A stretch of 64,000 nucleotides of DNA from the NCBI RefSeq assembly GCF_020783335.1, contig NZ_CP086068.1, positions 2,356,001-2,420,000 on the forward strand, read 5' to 3'. The position numbers and the translations under genes are program-made. The DNA is from Mucilaginibacter daejeonensis. Its GTDB lineage: Bacteria > Bacteroidota > Bacteroidia > Sphingobacteriales > Sphingobacteriaceae. How positions within the stretch are numbered: the stretch's first letter is position 1; every line of letters starts with the position of its first letter. Of this stretch, positions 8,784-18,005 are shown piece after piece. Under the pieces are notes generated by a model. The model was not told the DNA's origin and made no database searches. It worked only from the letters and a program-made list of their open reading frames with translations.

Positions 8784-11711
8784 TCAAAGCAAAGCATCAT
8801 GCAGTATCTCTACCGGGTGCATAGCTCTGATGCTTGCACCATCTTTGATCTGGTGGCGGCAGCTGGTACCTGTAGCCGCAATGATGGTATCAGGTTGGCT
8901 ATTCCTGACCGAGGGCAACAGCACCAGTTCGCCGATCTGCATGGATAGCTCATAGTGTTCCTTCTCATAACCGAACGAGCCGGCCATGCCGCAGCATCCT
9001 GACGGGATGGTCTCAACGGTGTAGCCCGATGGCAACGTCAGGATTTTTTGCGTGGCCGTCAAGGCGTTCCAGGCCTTTTGCTGGCAATGTCCATGCAACT
9101 TGATGTGTTTCTTCGCTGTAGTGAATTGATCAGCCCTGATGCGCCCCGCAGCCGCCTCATCGGCAAGGAACTCGTCGATCAACAATGCATGCTGAGCCAG
9201 TGCCTTTGCATCGGCTAACTGGTCATCGTCTACCAGGTCAGGGTATTCATCTCTAAAGGTCAGTATAGCCGAGGGTTCGATCCCGATCAACGGCGTATCA
9301 GCACTGATCAGCGGCGCCAACGAGCGCACATTCTTTTGAGCGATATTTTTTGCTTTCCGTAACAGGCCTTTTGATATAGCAGCCCGGCCGCTCTCCGTGT
9401 GTTGCGGTAACAATACCAAATAACCTAAACGCTGCAATAACTCCACCGCATTGATGCCGATATTCACGTCCTGATAGTTCGTGAACTCATCAATGAATAA
9501 ATATACTTTTTTTGAGTGTTCGTTTTTTATATACTTATTTTTCAGACAATTAAACCATTTACGTAAGGTAATTGAACTAATGAGTGGAATGCTTCTTTGT
9601 TCGGCAAAACCCACCATCTTTTTGGTCATCTTGCCAATGCCTTCATCGCTCATGAACCAGTTGTACACGGCTGGTAACAACGAACCGAACCTGGCCGATG
9701 CCGCATAACCGGCAATGATGCGCGACCGCAAAGGCACGCCATTGGCATCCTGATAATGCTGTAAGAATTCTGCCTTTAGCTTGGCCATGTCCACATTGGA
9801 TGGGCACTCCGACCGGCAACCTTTGCAGCTTAAGCAAAGGTCCATCACCTCTTTGATCTCCGGATGATCGAACCGGTTCAGCTTATCCGAATTGGTCAGG
9901 AAGGTTCGCAAGATGTTCGCGCGCGCGCGAGTGGTGTCCTTCTCATTGCGTGTGGCCATATATGATGGACACATGGTCCCTCCCATCAAGTGCGACTTGC
10001 GACAATCACCCGAACCATTGCATTGCTCAGCATGCTGCAATACGTTCTGCCCATGATAGCGGAACACCGTTTTGAACTCCGGCGTACCCTGTCCCGGTCG
10101 GTAACGCAGCATGGTATTCATGGGCGGCGTGTCAACGATCTTATTAGGATTAAAGATGTAGTGAGGGTCCCAAGTGTTCTTGATCTGTTTGATCAGCTCA
10201 TAATTGCGCGTGCCGATCATTTGCTCAATGAACTCGCCACGTAACCGGCCGTCGCCATGTTCGCCGCTCAAGGAGCCATTATAACGCTTAACCAGCGCCG
10301 CTATCTCCTGCGCTATGGTGCGGAACAGCCGGTTGCCCTCCTCGGTCTTCAAATTGATGATCGGGCGAAGGTGTAGTTCCCCTGATCCTGCGTGCGCATA
10401 ATGCACCGAATACAGCCCGTACTTTTTCAGGATTCGGTTAAAGTCGGCTATGTACGCGGGCAGGTCATGCACATCCACGGCAGTATCCTCGATCACGGCC
10501 ACCGGCTTTTCATCGCCCGGCATATTGCTGAGCAATCCTAAACCGGCTTTGCGCAAGGTCCATATACGTTTAGTGTCATCGCCAAAAAGCAATGGGAAGT
10601 GATAGCCCACCCCGGCCTCTCGCATTTGCTTCTCTGCTTCTTTCGCTAAAGCGATCACTTCCTCGCGAGTGTCGCGGGCATACTCCACTACCAAAATGGC
10701 ACCAGGATCGCCCTGTACAAAGAACCGGTTCTGACTTTGCTCGGGGTTATCTTTGGTACGCTCCAATATATAGTGATCGATCAGCTCACTGGCGCGGGGA
10801 TGGTGCTGCAAGGCGATCAGGTTGGCCCGCAATGCTTCATCAATGCTATTGAAATGGATGCAAAGCAGTCCGCTTACCGTGGTGGGGATAGGCACCAGGT
10901 TCAGCTTGATCTCGGTTATGAAAGCCAACGTACCTTCCGACCCGGCAATGAGCTTACATAGGTTGATATCTGGCCCATTGGCTGTAAAGGGCGAGGTTTC
11001 CAGTAACACGTCGATCGCGTAGCCGGTATTTCGCCTTTCGATGCTTGGCTTGGGGAACTGCCGCCGTATCTCCACCTGGTTCTCATAATTGCTCAAGGTG
11101 CTGCGGATGTGCCGGTGTATCTGAGCCTCGAGGGTATCGCCATGACATTTGTCCATGAACTGGTCAAAGGTCAGCGTGTTGAAAGTGACCTCCAAACCAT
11201 CGCTCAGCAGTGCTTTAACTTCAAGCAGGTGCTCACGTGTACTGCCATAAACCACCGAGTTGGATCCACAGGAATTGTTACCCACCATGCCACCGATCAT
11301 GGCTCGGTTGGCCGTGGAGGTCTCCGGACCGAACATGAGTTGGTACGGTTGGAGGTACAGGTTCAACTCATCGCGCACCACACCAGGCTGCACACGCACC
11401 CAGCGCTCGGCCTCGTTCACCTCTAAAATGCCCGTAAAATGCTTTGATACGTCGACCACGATGCCATTGCCCACTACCTGTCCAGCCAACGAGGTGCCAG
11501 CAGCACGCGGGATCAGCGAAGTGCCCTCTGCCCTTGCAAAACGGATCAGCTCTTTGATGTCATCAACCGACCGTGGCGTGACCACCGCCAGCGGCATCTC
11601 CGAGTAGGCCGATGCATCGGTAGCGTAAAGCGTCCGGATGGTTAGGTCGGTATACAGTTCGCACGACAGACGGCTGGCAAGCTCCGTCAGCTTTTGGTCC
11701 ATGCCGCTCAT
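8784..11711 (-). CDS. FAD-linked oxidase / Fe-S protein, D-2-hydroxyglutarate dehydrogenase (YdiJ)-like
   Basis: A 975-residue fusion. Residues about 35-180 are the FAD-binding-4 domain (PRAAGTSLAGQVV), then the FAD-oxidase C-terminal domain to about 520. A cysteine cluster near 563 (CNGSGDC...MCPSY) and a second near 623 (CLSCKGCRSECP) are ferredoxin-like, and a CCG heterodisulfide-reductase-type motif (SGCCGMAGSFGYE) is near 903. This arrangement is that of E. coli YdiJ, a D-2-hydroxyglutarate dehydrogenase, and differs from plain D-lactate dehydrogenases. Its start overlaps the stop of the DUF1338 gene by ATGA, implying translational coupling. Assignment to D-2-hydroxyglutarate rests on fold layout plus context. 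Confidence 0.82.
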   Translation of the reverse strand: MSGMDQKLTELASRLSCELYTDLTIRTLYATDASAYSEMPLAVVTPRSVDDIKELIRFARAEGTSLIPRAAGTSLAGQVVGNGIVVDVSKHFTGILEVNEAERWVRVQPGVVRDELNLYLQPYQLMFGPETSTANRAMIGGMVGNNSCGSNSVVYGSTREHLLEVKALLSDGLEVTFNTLTFDQFMDKCHGDTLEAQIHRHIRSTLSNYENQVEIRRQFPKPSIERRNTGYAIDVLLETSPFTANGPDINLCKLIAGSEGTLAFITEIKLNLVPIPTTVSGLLCIHFNSIDEALRANLIALQHHPRASELIDHYILERTKDNPEQSQNRFFVQGDPGAILVVEYARDTREEVIALAKEAEKQMREAGVGYHFPLLFGDDTKRIWTLRKAGLGLLSNMPGDEKPVAVIEDTAVDVHDLPAYIADFNRILKKYGLYSVHYAHAGSGELHLRPIINLKTEEGNRLFRTIAQEIAALVKRYNGSLSGEHGDGRLRGEFIEQMIGTRNYELIKQIKNTWDPHYIFNPNKIVDTPPMNTMLRYRPGQGTPEFKTVFRYHGQNVLQHAEQCNGSGDCRKSHLMGGTMCPSYMATRNEKDTTRARANILRTFLTNSDKLNRFDHPEIKEVMDLCLSCKGCRSECPSNVDMAKLKAEFLQHYQDANGVPLRSRIIAGYAASARFGSLLPAVYNWFMSDEGIGKMTKKMVGFAEQRSIPLISSITLRKWFNCLKNKYIKNEHSKKVYLFIDEFTNYQDVNIGINAVELLQRLGYLVLLPQHTESGRAAISKGLLRKAKNIAQKNVRSLAPLISADTPLIGIEPSAILTFRDEYPDLVDDDQLADAKALAQHALLIDEFLADEAAAGRIRADQFTTAKKHIKLHGHCQQKAWNALTATQKILTLPSGYTVETIPSGCCGMAGSFGYEKEHYELSMQIGELVLLPSVRNSQPDTIIAATGTSCRHQIKDGASIRAMHPVEILHDALL

Positions 11712-12613
11712 GAGCGCGTTTGCTCCGTGTAGGTACTTTCGAATATCTTATCGGCGTTAGTGGTCTCGAAACCCTCGCGCCTTTGTGCTGCGGTCAACGC
11801 CTCCGCCGGGACATCGCTGAATTGAGGTAGCGACAACCGCTCGGCAAATTCCACGTAGCTACCGGCGATGCTCATAGTATCGCCTTCGGCAAAGGTCGCC
11901 TCCTGCATCTCTGCCACGGTACTACTTTGCTTGAGCAGGCCATCCGCGCTGACCTTGATCTTACCGCCTGCATCGTTCAGCTTTATGCCTAAGCCCTCTA
12001 CAAAGTCGTCAAAGCGTTGTATGGTATCATAGCCGTCCTTCAACGCATGCACGCTGATCGTATAATGGTTGAGGTAATAGCGGTTGTAGATCACCCACGC
12101 GGCGTACTCGCTTTCATTAAGCAATGTAAGATAGTCGCTCCTGGTGGGCAGTTGCCACAGTGAGCGGTGGAAGAACTCTCCTATCGCTTCACCATCGTTC
12201 AGGTCAAGCTGATCGACCGGGTCGGTAGTGATGTGATCAGTGTAGCGATGTATGATGCTTTGAACCTCCGGCGATAATTCATCCACCATCAGCTCACTCA
12301 TGAAGATGCGTGGGTACCTTTCCGCTGGTGGTGCATACCAATAGGCGTTCAGCTTTTTGGCTTCAAAATAATAATGGTCGCGCTTGGTGTAACCATGGTG
12401 CAAAAATATCTTCTCGAACGATGCGATACCCAGGTTAGGCACTCCTAACGCACGGAAAGCGATATGATCATTCACGATCTCGTGCTGCTCACGCACGATC
12501 CCTTGCGCGATCATGGCATCAGTGATACGTTTGACCGCCGGCACCTTGGCCTGGTAGCGGTCGAAAAGCATGTTGAGGAATATATCTAAGGGTGTTCCCT
12601 GGTCAAAATTCAT
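11708..12613 (-). CDS. DUF1338 protein, putative 2-oxoadipate dioxygenase/decarboxylase (HglS/YdcJ family)
   Basis: A 301-residue DUF1338 protein. In this family the Pseudomonas putida enzyme HglS converts 2-oxoadipate to D-2-hydroxyglutarate with a non-heme iron. The signature His and Arg, spaced four apart, are visible as H50 and R54 in DHIAFRAL, and a C-terminal EFAER glutamate fits the remaining ligand. I chose the Met at 12613 over the upstream Met at 12706 because the family N-terminus (LDIFLNMLFDRY) starts there. It forms a two-gene operon with the following dehydrogenase, which would oxidise the proposed product to 2-oxoglutarate. Confidence 0.82.
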   Translation of the reverse strand: MNFDQGTPLDIFLNMLFDRYQAKVPAVKRITDAMIAQGIVREQHEIVNDHIAFRALGVPNLGIASFEKIFLHHGYTKRDHYYFEAKKLNAYWYAPPAERYPRIFMSELMVDELSPEVQSIIHRYTDHITTDPVDQLDLNDGEAIGEFFHRSLWQLPTRSDYLTLLNESEYAAWVIYNRYYLNHYTISVHALKDGYDTIQRFDDFVEGLGIKLNDAGGKIKVSADGLLKQSSTVAEMQEATFAEGDTMSIAGSYVEFAERLSLPQFSDVPAEALTAAQRREGFETTNADKIFESTYTEQTRS

Positions 12614-12753
12614 AGGTCGATGATATACGTTAGGTAAATATAGCTGTTTTACCCGCGACCAAGAACGCGAAGCCCATAAAAGCCGAACAGCCGCACTACA
12701 AAGCACGGCCGTTCAGGCATTGATATGATGAATATACAGGGTGCGATAGAGTG

Positions 12754-13470
12754 TTATTCTTTGCTGGCCAACACTTGTTGTGGGGCAGCGTTCAGGTTGT
12801 TCATATTAACGGTTGCGAAGATCACACCTTCGGTATAAGCGCTGCCTTTTATGGTCAAGGTGCTGGTAGCTTTGGTCAGTGGAGACACTACCACTTGGAA
12901 ACCTTTTGCATTGACAGTGCTTTGCAGGTTGGCCATGTTGTATTGCTCGTTAGCTTTTTGCACCATTTGAGCGTACAGGTCCTGGTGTTGCATGTAGAAG
13001 CTGTGGAAGTTGGTAGCGTGGTAGAATTTTTCCAGTAAGCTACCGTAGCGTTTGAAATCGATCTTGTTCAGGTCTATACGGTAATCGGCTTTTAAACCAA
13101 AGCGGCCGTTATTCATTTGGAAAGCGAACAGGCCATCAACATAGTTCTTCACGAACTCAGGGTTGCGGGTCAGTTGAGCATTTAGCTGTTGTATACCTTT
13201 GTCGTTCTGATGTTTACCGAAGAACTTCATCAGTTCGGTATAGTAAGCGCTGTTGTGGTCTACCATGTTGGTATCTTTTTGAGCAAGCTCGGTCAAAGCC
13301 AGCATGGTGTAGCCTAATTCTACTGCTTCAGAGCTTTGTGCTACCACCTTGCCGGTGTTCGCTTTAGCATATTTAGAAGTGAAGCGAGAAGCGATGTTTT
13401 GAGTTTGGCAGCTGCTGAAGAAAACTACTGCTGAGATGATGATAGCGGCGAAAGTAAAGTTCTTTTTCAT
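12754..13470 (-). CDS. Hypothetical lipoprotein
   Basis: A 238-residue protein with a lipoprotein signal peptide; the lipobox is FFSSC with the lipidated Cys at residue 21. The mature part is mostly alpha-helical and Gln/Asn-rich, with no motif I recognise. It is monocistronic and transcribed away from a long upstream intergenic region. It is probably attached to the periplasmic face of a membrane. Function unknown. Confidence 0.7.
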   Translation of the reverse strand: MKKNFTFAAIIISAVVFFSSCQTQNIASRFTSKYAKANTGKVVAQSSEAVELGYTMLALTELAQKDTNMVDHNSAYYTELMKFFGKHQNDKGIQQLNAQLTRNPEFVKNYVDGLFAFQMNNGRFGLKADYRIDLNKIDFKRYGSLLEKFYHATNFHSFYMQHQDLYAQMVQKANEQYNMANLQSTVNAKGFQVVVSPLTKATSTLTIKGSAYTEGVIFATVNMNNLNAAPQQVLASKE

Positions 13471-13821
13471 ATCAGGGGTCTTAAAAATGTTGTTGTAATT
13501 ATTGTTGTTGTTATGTGATAAGATATAGGCAAGTTAAATGCCTTTTAACTGAATGCCTGTCTTACTCACCCCGAAAAGTGATCCTACGATATCAAAAAGG
13601 CCATTTTTAGCCGTGCCATAACTTTCGCGAACAATATCGCTTTTTTTGCGTTGTGGTTAACTTTCCACGGACCACTACCCGTAACGGGAAAAAAGCGGGG
13701 AATTATTGGGGAATATTGAAGCCTGATCGTGATGCGGCTTTGAGGGAAAAGTTCATACTTTTAGCGCGGTATCTTGCTTAACGATGCCTTAATTGCCAAA
13801 CCCAAAAAAATACATCTATAA
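13471..13821. other. Intergenic region between divergent lipoprotein and osmC genes
   Basis: 351 bp with no convincing gene. It must hold the divergent promoters of the two flanking genes. An AT-rich stretch at 13490-13530 is next to the lipoprotein start. An AAAAGTGATC block at 13574-13583 resembles half of the dyads described elsewhere in this window but lacks their spacing to a -7 element. No RNA gene is recognisable. Confidence 0.4.
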
Positions 13822-14241
13822 ATGGAGATCGATACCTCAACTAAAGGAACATCTAAGGCCACAGCAAAGGCCAGCATAGCCCGGGCTCATTATCAAACAG
13901 TGGTACACAGCGGCAGCCACGCTATCATAGCTGATGAGCCTACCGAGCTCGGCGGCACCAACTTAGGAATGAACCCGTTCGGGCTGTTGCTTTCAAGCCT
14001 GGGCAGCTGTACGGCTATTACCCTGCGCATGTACATCGACCGTAAGATGTGGGTGGTGGATGAGATCAACATCGACCTCGAGGTATTTGAGGTGCCTGAT
14101 GGCAACCAAATCGAGACCCGCATCCAATTCAAAGGCGACCTGACCGAGGAGCAGACCCAACGCTTGTTCAGCATAGCCGAAAAATGCCCCATTCATAAAC
14201 TGTTGGCAGGCAACATCAAGCTCGAGACAAAGATCATCTAA
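13822..14241 (+). CDS. OsmC family protein (peroxide reductase-like)
   Basis: A 139-residue OsmC/Ohr-fold protein. The family's two reactive cysteines are visible: LGSCTAITLRMY (near 57) and EKCPIHKLL (near 125). The family includes thiol-dependent organic-hydroperoxide reductases that protect against oxidative stress in the cytosol. This protein is of the YhfA/OsmC-like type rather than clearly Ohr. It is followed by a strong terminator. Confidence 0.87.
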   Translation: MEIDTSTKGTSKATAKASIARAHYQTVVHSGSHAIIADEPTELGGTNLGMNPFGLLLSSLGSCTAITLRMYIDRKMWVVDEINIDLEVFEVPDGNQIETRIQFKGDLTEEQTQRLFSIAEKCPIHKLLAGNIKLETKII

Positions 14242-14276
14242 CGAGCATTGCTCCGCATGTTAAGATTGGCCATAAA

Positions 14277-14320
14277 CAAAAGAGCCCCATTCATGATGAA
14301 CGGGGCTCTTTTGTTTTTTT
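14277..14320. terminator. Bidirectional intrinsic terminator between convergent genes
   Basis: A 12-bp perfect stem (CAAAAGAGCCCC, 14277-14288, with GGGGCTCTTTTG, 14302-14313), a 13-nt loop, and T- and A-rich flanks on either side. It serves the osmC gene and the convergent membrane-anchored gene, whose stop lies within the T tract. Confidence 0.88.
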
Positions 14321-14825
14321 ATTTGACGGTCTTCTGTTCGCGATCGTCTAACACCTTTTGTATCTCTTTGATAAAGCGGACGTTGGCATCTTTCAATTTG
14401 GGGTCACCGTTGTACGCTTCGTCAAATAACACCTTCTTGGTCTTTTTAGCGTAAACGAACTCGATCAAAAAATGAGGCGTGATGCGCTTCTTGCCATTTT
14501 CGGTATCGCCTTCCTCAACGTTAGGAAAGTTCCAGAAACCAAGGTCGGCCGCCTTGCGGTGCAGGTACAGCAGGTCATCTTTAGATAACTTCATGTTGAA
14601 GTTCTTGATGTTACCACTTTTGGTTCGGTATTGATACTCTCCGGTTTTGGAGTTGTATTTATTCACCAGGCTGTCGCCCATGCCATACTCAAAGCGCAGG
14701 TACTGAAAATCGGAAAAACGGTATGGCGCGTTCTTGATCATCATGCCATAGTAGTAACCGCAATAAAGCAGTATGGGCACGATGATGGTGCAGGCGAAAA
14801 ATATCTTTTTAGTTCTATCGGTCAT
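14319..14825 (-). CDS. Hypothetical membrane-anchored protein
   Basis: A 168-residue protein with one N-terminal membrane segment (about residues 8-30, IFFACTIIVPILLYCGYYYG) followed by a soluble, charged domain that would face the periplasm. No family motif is recognised. It ends at the shared terminator and lies 93 bp downstream of the dicarboxylate symporter gene on the same strand, so co-transcription is possible. Confidence 0.65.
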   Translation of the reverse strand: MTDRTKKIFFACTIIVPILLYCGYYYGMMIKNAPYRFSDFQYLRFEYGMGDSLVNKYNSKTGEYQYRTKSGNIKNFNMKLSKDDLLYLHRKAADLGFWNFPNVEEGDTENGKKRITPHFLIEFVYAKKTKKVLFDEAYNGDPKLKDANVRFIKEIQKVLDDREQKTVK

Positions 14826-14918
14826 TTTCAGGGGATAATTAAGCGTTACTATGGATAGGCCGCAAAAGTAGTAACTCCATCACAATTTAACGTCTTCAAT
14901 TAATGGTAATGTTAGCGG

Positions 14919-16292
14919 TTAGTCTTTCAAGTCGCCTTCCCACTTGCTTACTACGGCAGTAGCCATGGCGTTACCTAATACGTTAGTAGCCGAGCGGCCC
15001 ATATCCAGCAGCGGATCGATACCGATCAGCAGCGCCAAACCAGCTTCAGGAATGTTGTACATGGCAATGGTACCGGCGATCACCACTAACGATGCACGCG
15101 GCACACCGGCTATACCTTTACTGGTCAGCATCAGCACCAACAACATCGACAATTGCTGAGGGAACGCCAAATGTATACCATATGATTGTGCGAGGAACAA
15201 CGAAGCGAAGGTCATGTACATCATGGAGCCGTCGAGGTTGAACGAGTAGCCCAAAGGCAATACAAAGCTCACGATCTTGTTGTTGCAACCAAAGCGCTCC
15301 AATTCCATCAATATACGTGGATAAGCTGCCTCACTGGTAGATGTACTGAACGCGATCAGCATCGCATCCTTAATGCGGTTCACCAGCGTGAACGCACGAG
15401 TGCGTAGCACCATAAAGCCGGCCAGTATGATCACCAGCCAAAGAACCAGTAACGAGAAATAGAACTCGCCAATGAATACTGCGTAGGTGGATAAGATACC
15501 CAAACCCTGACGCGCTATCACCGCAGTGATAGCACCGAACACGGCTAATGGAGCAACCTTCATCACATAACCCGTGATCTTGAGTATCACGTGCGCTGCG
15601 GCATCCATGAACTGGATGATCACGTCGCCCTTTTCGCCAATGGCACCGGTGGCCACACCAAAGAACAAGGCGAACACCACGATCTGTAGTATCTCGTTGT
15701 TAGCCATCGACTCAATGAAGCTCTTAGGGAACACATGGGTAATAAAGTCGCGCAGCGATAACGCCGCTTTTTTGATATCAGTGGTCAAATGGCTGTCAGG
15801 CAATGGGATATGCATGGTCTCGCCTGGTTTGAACAGGTTCACCAACAGCATACCTAATAACAAGGACGCTAACGAGGCACTCAGGAACCAAAGCATGGTC
15901 TTGCCGCCAATGCGGCCCACGGCGCTTATGTCGCCCACCTTTGCCACACCTACTACCAGCGTAGTGAACACCAAGGGAGCCACGATCATTTTGATCAGGC
16001 GTAAAAAAACATCACTCAGGATCACAAAGCCTTCCAGTTTGCCTTCGCGTATGGTATCACTCTCTTTACGGGCCTTTACCACAGCGGCACGCTCGGTCTT
16101 GAGGGCGGCAAATTCGGTAACGGTGGTATCTTTCAGCCTTACTATACGGGTGTCTATCGCACGAACGGTGGAATCAGCTTTTACTATATTGTAGTTATAT
16201 TCCTTAATTACTTTAACATTGTAAAAATATCCTACGATAACACCCAATACAAGGGCAATAAAGATATAAAGCGTTAGTTTACTTTGTTTCAT
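14919..16292 (-). CDS. Dicarboxylate/amino acid:cation symporter (DAACS family)
   Basis: A 457-residue inner-membrane transporter of the GltP/DctA type. An N-terminal membrane segment is followed by a hydrophilic insertion of about 60 residues, then about seven more helices. The substrate-site signatures are visible: the serine-rich hairpin FSTSTSEAAYP and the NLDGS block (SFNLDGSMMYMT) equivalent to NMDGT. It should import C4-dicarboxylates or acidic amino acids with Na+ or H+. The variant STSEAAYP hairpin is common in the Bacteroidota branch. Exact substrate not determined. Confidence 0.9.
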   Translation of the reverse strand: MKQSKLTLYIFIALVLGVIVGYFYNVKVIKEYNYNIVKADSTVRAIDTRIVRLKDTTVTEFAALKTERAAVVKARKESDTIREGKLEGFVILSDVFLRLIKMIVAPLVFTTLVVGVAKVGDISAVGRIGGKTMLWFLSASLASLLLGMLLVNLFKPGETMHIPLPDSHLTTDIKKAALSLRDFITHVFPKSFIESMANNEILQIVVFALFFGVATGAIGEKGDVIIQFMDAAAHVILKITGYVMKVAPLAVFGAITAVIARQGLGILSTYAVFIGEFYFSLLVLWLVIILAGFMVLRTRAFTLVNRIKDAMLIAFSTSTSEAAYPRILMELERFGCNNKIVSFVLPLGYSFNLDGSMMYMTFASLFLAQSYGIHLAFPQQLSMLLVLMLTSKGIAGVPRASLVVIAGTIAMYNIPEAGLALLIGIDPLLDMGRSATNVLGNAMATAVVSKWEGDLKD

Positions 16293-16353
16293 GCAAGGGT
16301 TTAAAGGGATAAAACTACGATAATTTACAATTTTGCTAAAATTAAACTGACGG

Positions 16354-16878
16354 ATGGGGATAAATACTTACACGTTACAGTCGGTAAAAAAGGAACTGCA
16401 GCACCTTGATCAGGCCCGCCTGGCCGAGCTATGCCTGCGGTTGGCCAAGTATAAGAAGGAAAGCAAAGAGCTACTCACCTACCTGCTTTTTGATGCCCAT
16501 GATGTGGCCGGGTATACTGACAGTGTAAAGCAAGAGATGGATGGCTTGTTCATGGAGTTGCCCAGTCACGCTTACAACGCCGCTAAAGCGCTGCGCAAGA
16601 TATTGAGACTGGTGACCAAGCACAGCAGGTTCATGGCCTCAAAGCCTGCCGAGATCGAGCTGCTGATCCACTTTTGCAAGCTGTATGTAGAGCACGTGGA
16701 CAAGCGCGCCAACTACAAACCCTTACGCCAGATCCTGGTCAGGCAATTGGAAAAGGTGGTCAAGTTGATATCGGCCCTACATGAGGACCTTCAGTACGAT
16801 CACCGCACCGACTTAGAAAGTGTAGTGAACGAGGCTGATGCCAAATTAAGCTGGATAAATAAAAAGGACTATCTGTAA
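16354..16878 (+). CDS. Hypothetical helical protein
   Basis: A 174-residue, highly charged, all-helical protein with no signal peptide or membrane segment and no motif I recognise. It lies 52 bp upstream of the ECF sigma-factor gene on the same strand and could be the first gene of that operon. It is probably cytosolic. Function unknown. Confidence 0.65.
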   Translation: MGINTYTLQSVKKELQHLDQARLAELCLRLAKYKKESKELLTYLLFDAHDVAGYTDSVKQEMDGLFMELPSHAYNAAKALRKILRLVTKHSRFMASKPAEIELLIHFCKLYVEHVDKRANYKPLRQILVRQLEKVVKLISALHEDLQYDHRTDLESVVNEADAKLSWINKKDYL

Positions 16879-16930
16879 CAATCAGCTGCCCTGCCACATC
16901 TAAACCCTACAACAACTAAACAACACATCA

Positions 16931-17428
16931 GTGAATGATAAGGATGCTGCCTTTAGGCAGATATTTGAATCGAACTCCAAAAAGATATTCCGCCTTTGCC
17001 TCGGTTACACCGGGGATGAGGACGCGGCACATGACCTGTTACAGGAAACATTCGTAAAGGTTTGGCAAAACCTCGACAAGTTCCGTAACACGGCGCTGAT
17101 ATCTACCTGGATATACCGCATAGCGGTGAACACCTGTTTGACCTACCTGCGGTCAGAGAAACGCCAGGCCAAGGAAGAGCTTACCCCTCAACTGGCCGAA
17201 ACGCGTAAGGAGGACCTGTCGGAAAAGAATGAACAGGTGGCATTATTATATAAATGTATAGCCAAACTTGAAGAGTCAGAAAGAATTATCATCACTATGG
17301 TGCTCGATGAGTTGCCATACCCCGAGATCGCCGAGATATCAGGTATATCTGAAGGCAACCTGCGGGTCAAGATCCATCGTATAAAACAAAAGCTAACCGA
17401 TCTATATAATCATTATGAAAGACTTTGA
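16931..17428 (+). CDS. ECF-type RNA polymerase sigma factor
   Basis: A 165-residue extracytoplasmic-function sigma factor. Region 2 spans about residues 10-80 (RLCLGYTGDEDAAHDLLQET, then WIYRIAVNTCLTYLR) and region 4 about 110-160 (LPYPEIAEISGISEGNLRVK). The only usable start is GTG at 16931, which overlaps an out-of-frame ATG. Its 3' end overlaps the following membrane-protein gene by 14 bp, the usual arrangement for a sigma factor and its controlling membrane partner. Confidence 0.88.
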   Translation: MNDKDAAFRQIFESNSKKIFRLCLGYTGDEDAAHDLLQETFVKVWQNLDKFRNTALISTWIYRIAVNTCLTYLRSEKRQAKEELTPQLAETRKEDLSEKNEQVALLYKCIAKLEESERIIITMVLDELPYPEIAEISGISEGNLRVKIHRIKQKLTDLYNHYERL

Positions 17429-18005
17429 ACACCTGATATCGGTTTGGCAGGAACAACCAAAGCAGCCCCGGCTTTCGGTAGATGATGTGCTGAAACAGGT
17501 AAAAAAAGGGATCAACAAACTGGGGAGCCGTGTATTGTACGGCATTATCGCTATATCGGTCACGATCATATTCACGGCTGGGCTAACCTTGTTCGCGGTG
17601 TTCGAGCGCCGCTTGAGTTATATAGGGTTATTCGTGCTGTTGTTCGGTATGATCGCCTATTTGATCCTGCAGATCGGTGATTACCGTACCATCACCCGTC
17701 AAGATCTGACCCTTGACCCGGCCGCTTACCTGAACAGCTTAAAAGAATATCAGAAACGGCGCGCTTACCTGCACGGCCGGTTCTATTACGCCTTTGCGTT
17801 GATGACCTGTCTGGGTATCTCCTTTTATACTATAGAGGTGTTCCAGAACAAACCGCTGATGTTCAAGGTCACGTACTACATCTTTTGTGCTATATATATA
17901 CTGTTCTGCACTTTTTACCTAAAGGACCGCTTTATACAGCGCGAGCAAAAACGCGTGAGTTACCTTATCGAACGCTTGGAACGACTGGAAGGACAATTTG
18001 AATAA
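17415..18005 (+). CDS. Multi-pass membrane protein, candidate sigma-factor partner
   Basis: A 196-residue protein with a cytosolic N-terminus of about 40 residues, then four hydrophobic segments (about 41-62, 66-87, 118-138, 148-168) and a basic coiled C-terminus. It has no recognisable anti-sigma zinc motif (HxxxCxxC). Its start codon lies within the 3' end of the ECF sigma gene, which suggests translational coupling and possibly control of the sigma factor. The anti-sigma role is inferred from position only. Confidence 0.65.
   Translation: MKDFEHLISVWQEQPKQPRLSVDDVLKQVKKGINKLGSRVLYGIIAISVTIIFTAGLTLFAVFERRLSYIGLFVLLFGMIAYLILQIGDYRTITRQDLTLDPAAYLNSLKEYQKRRAYLHGRFYYAFALMTCLGISFYTIEVFQNKPLMFKVTYYIFCAIYILFCTFYLKDRFIQREQKRVSYLIERLERLEGQFE

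Noticed and set aside
13571..13596. AAAAGTGATCCTACGATATC as a third CRP-like site upstream of the lipoprotein gene
   Set aside because: The second half does not match TCAC or GCAC, and there is no GGATATTTG at the 50.5-bp spacing seen for the other two sites.
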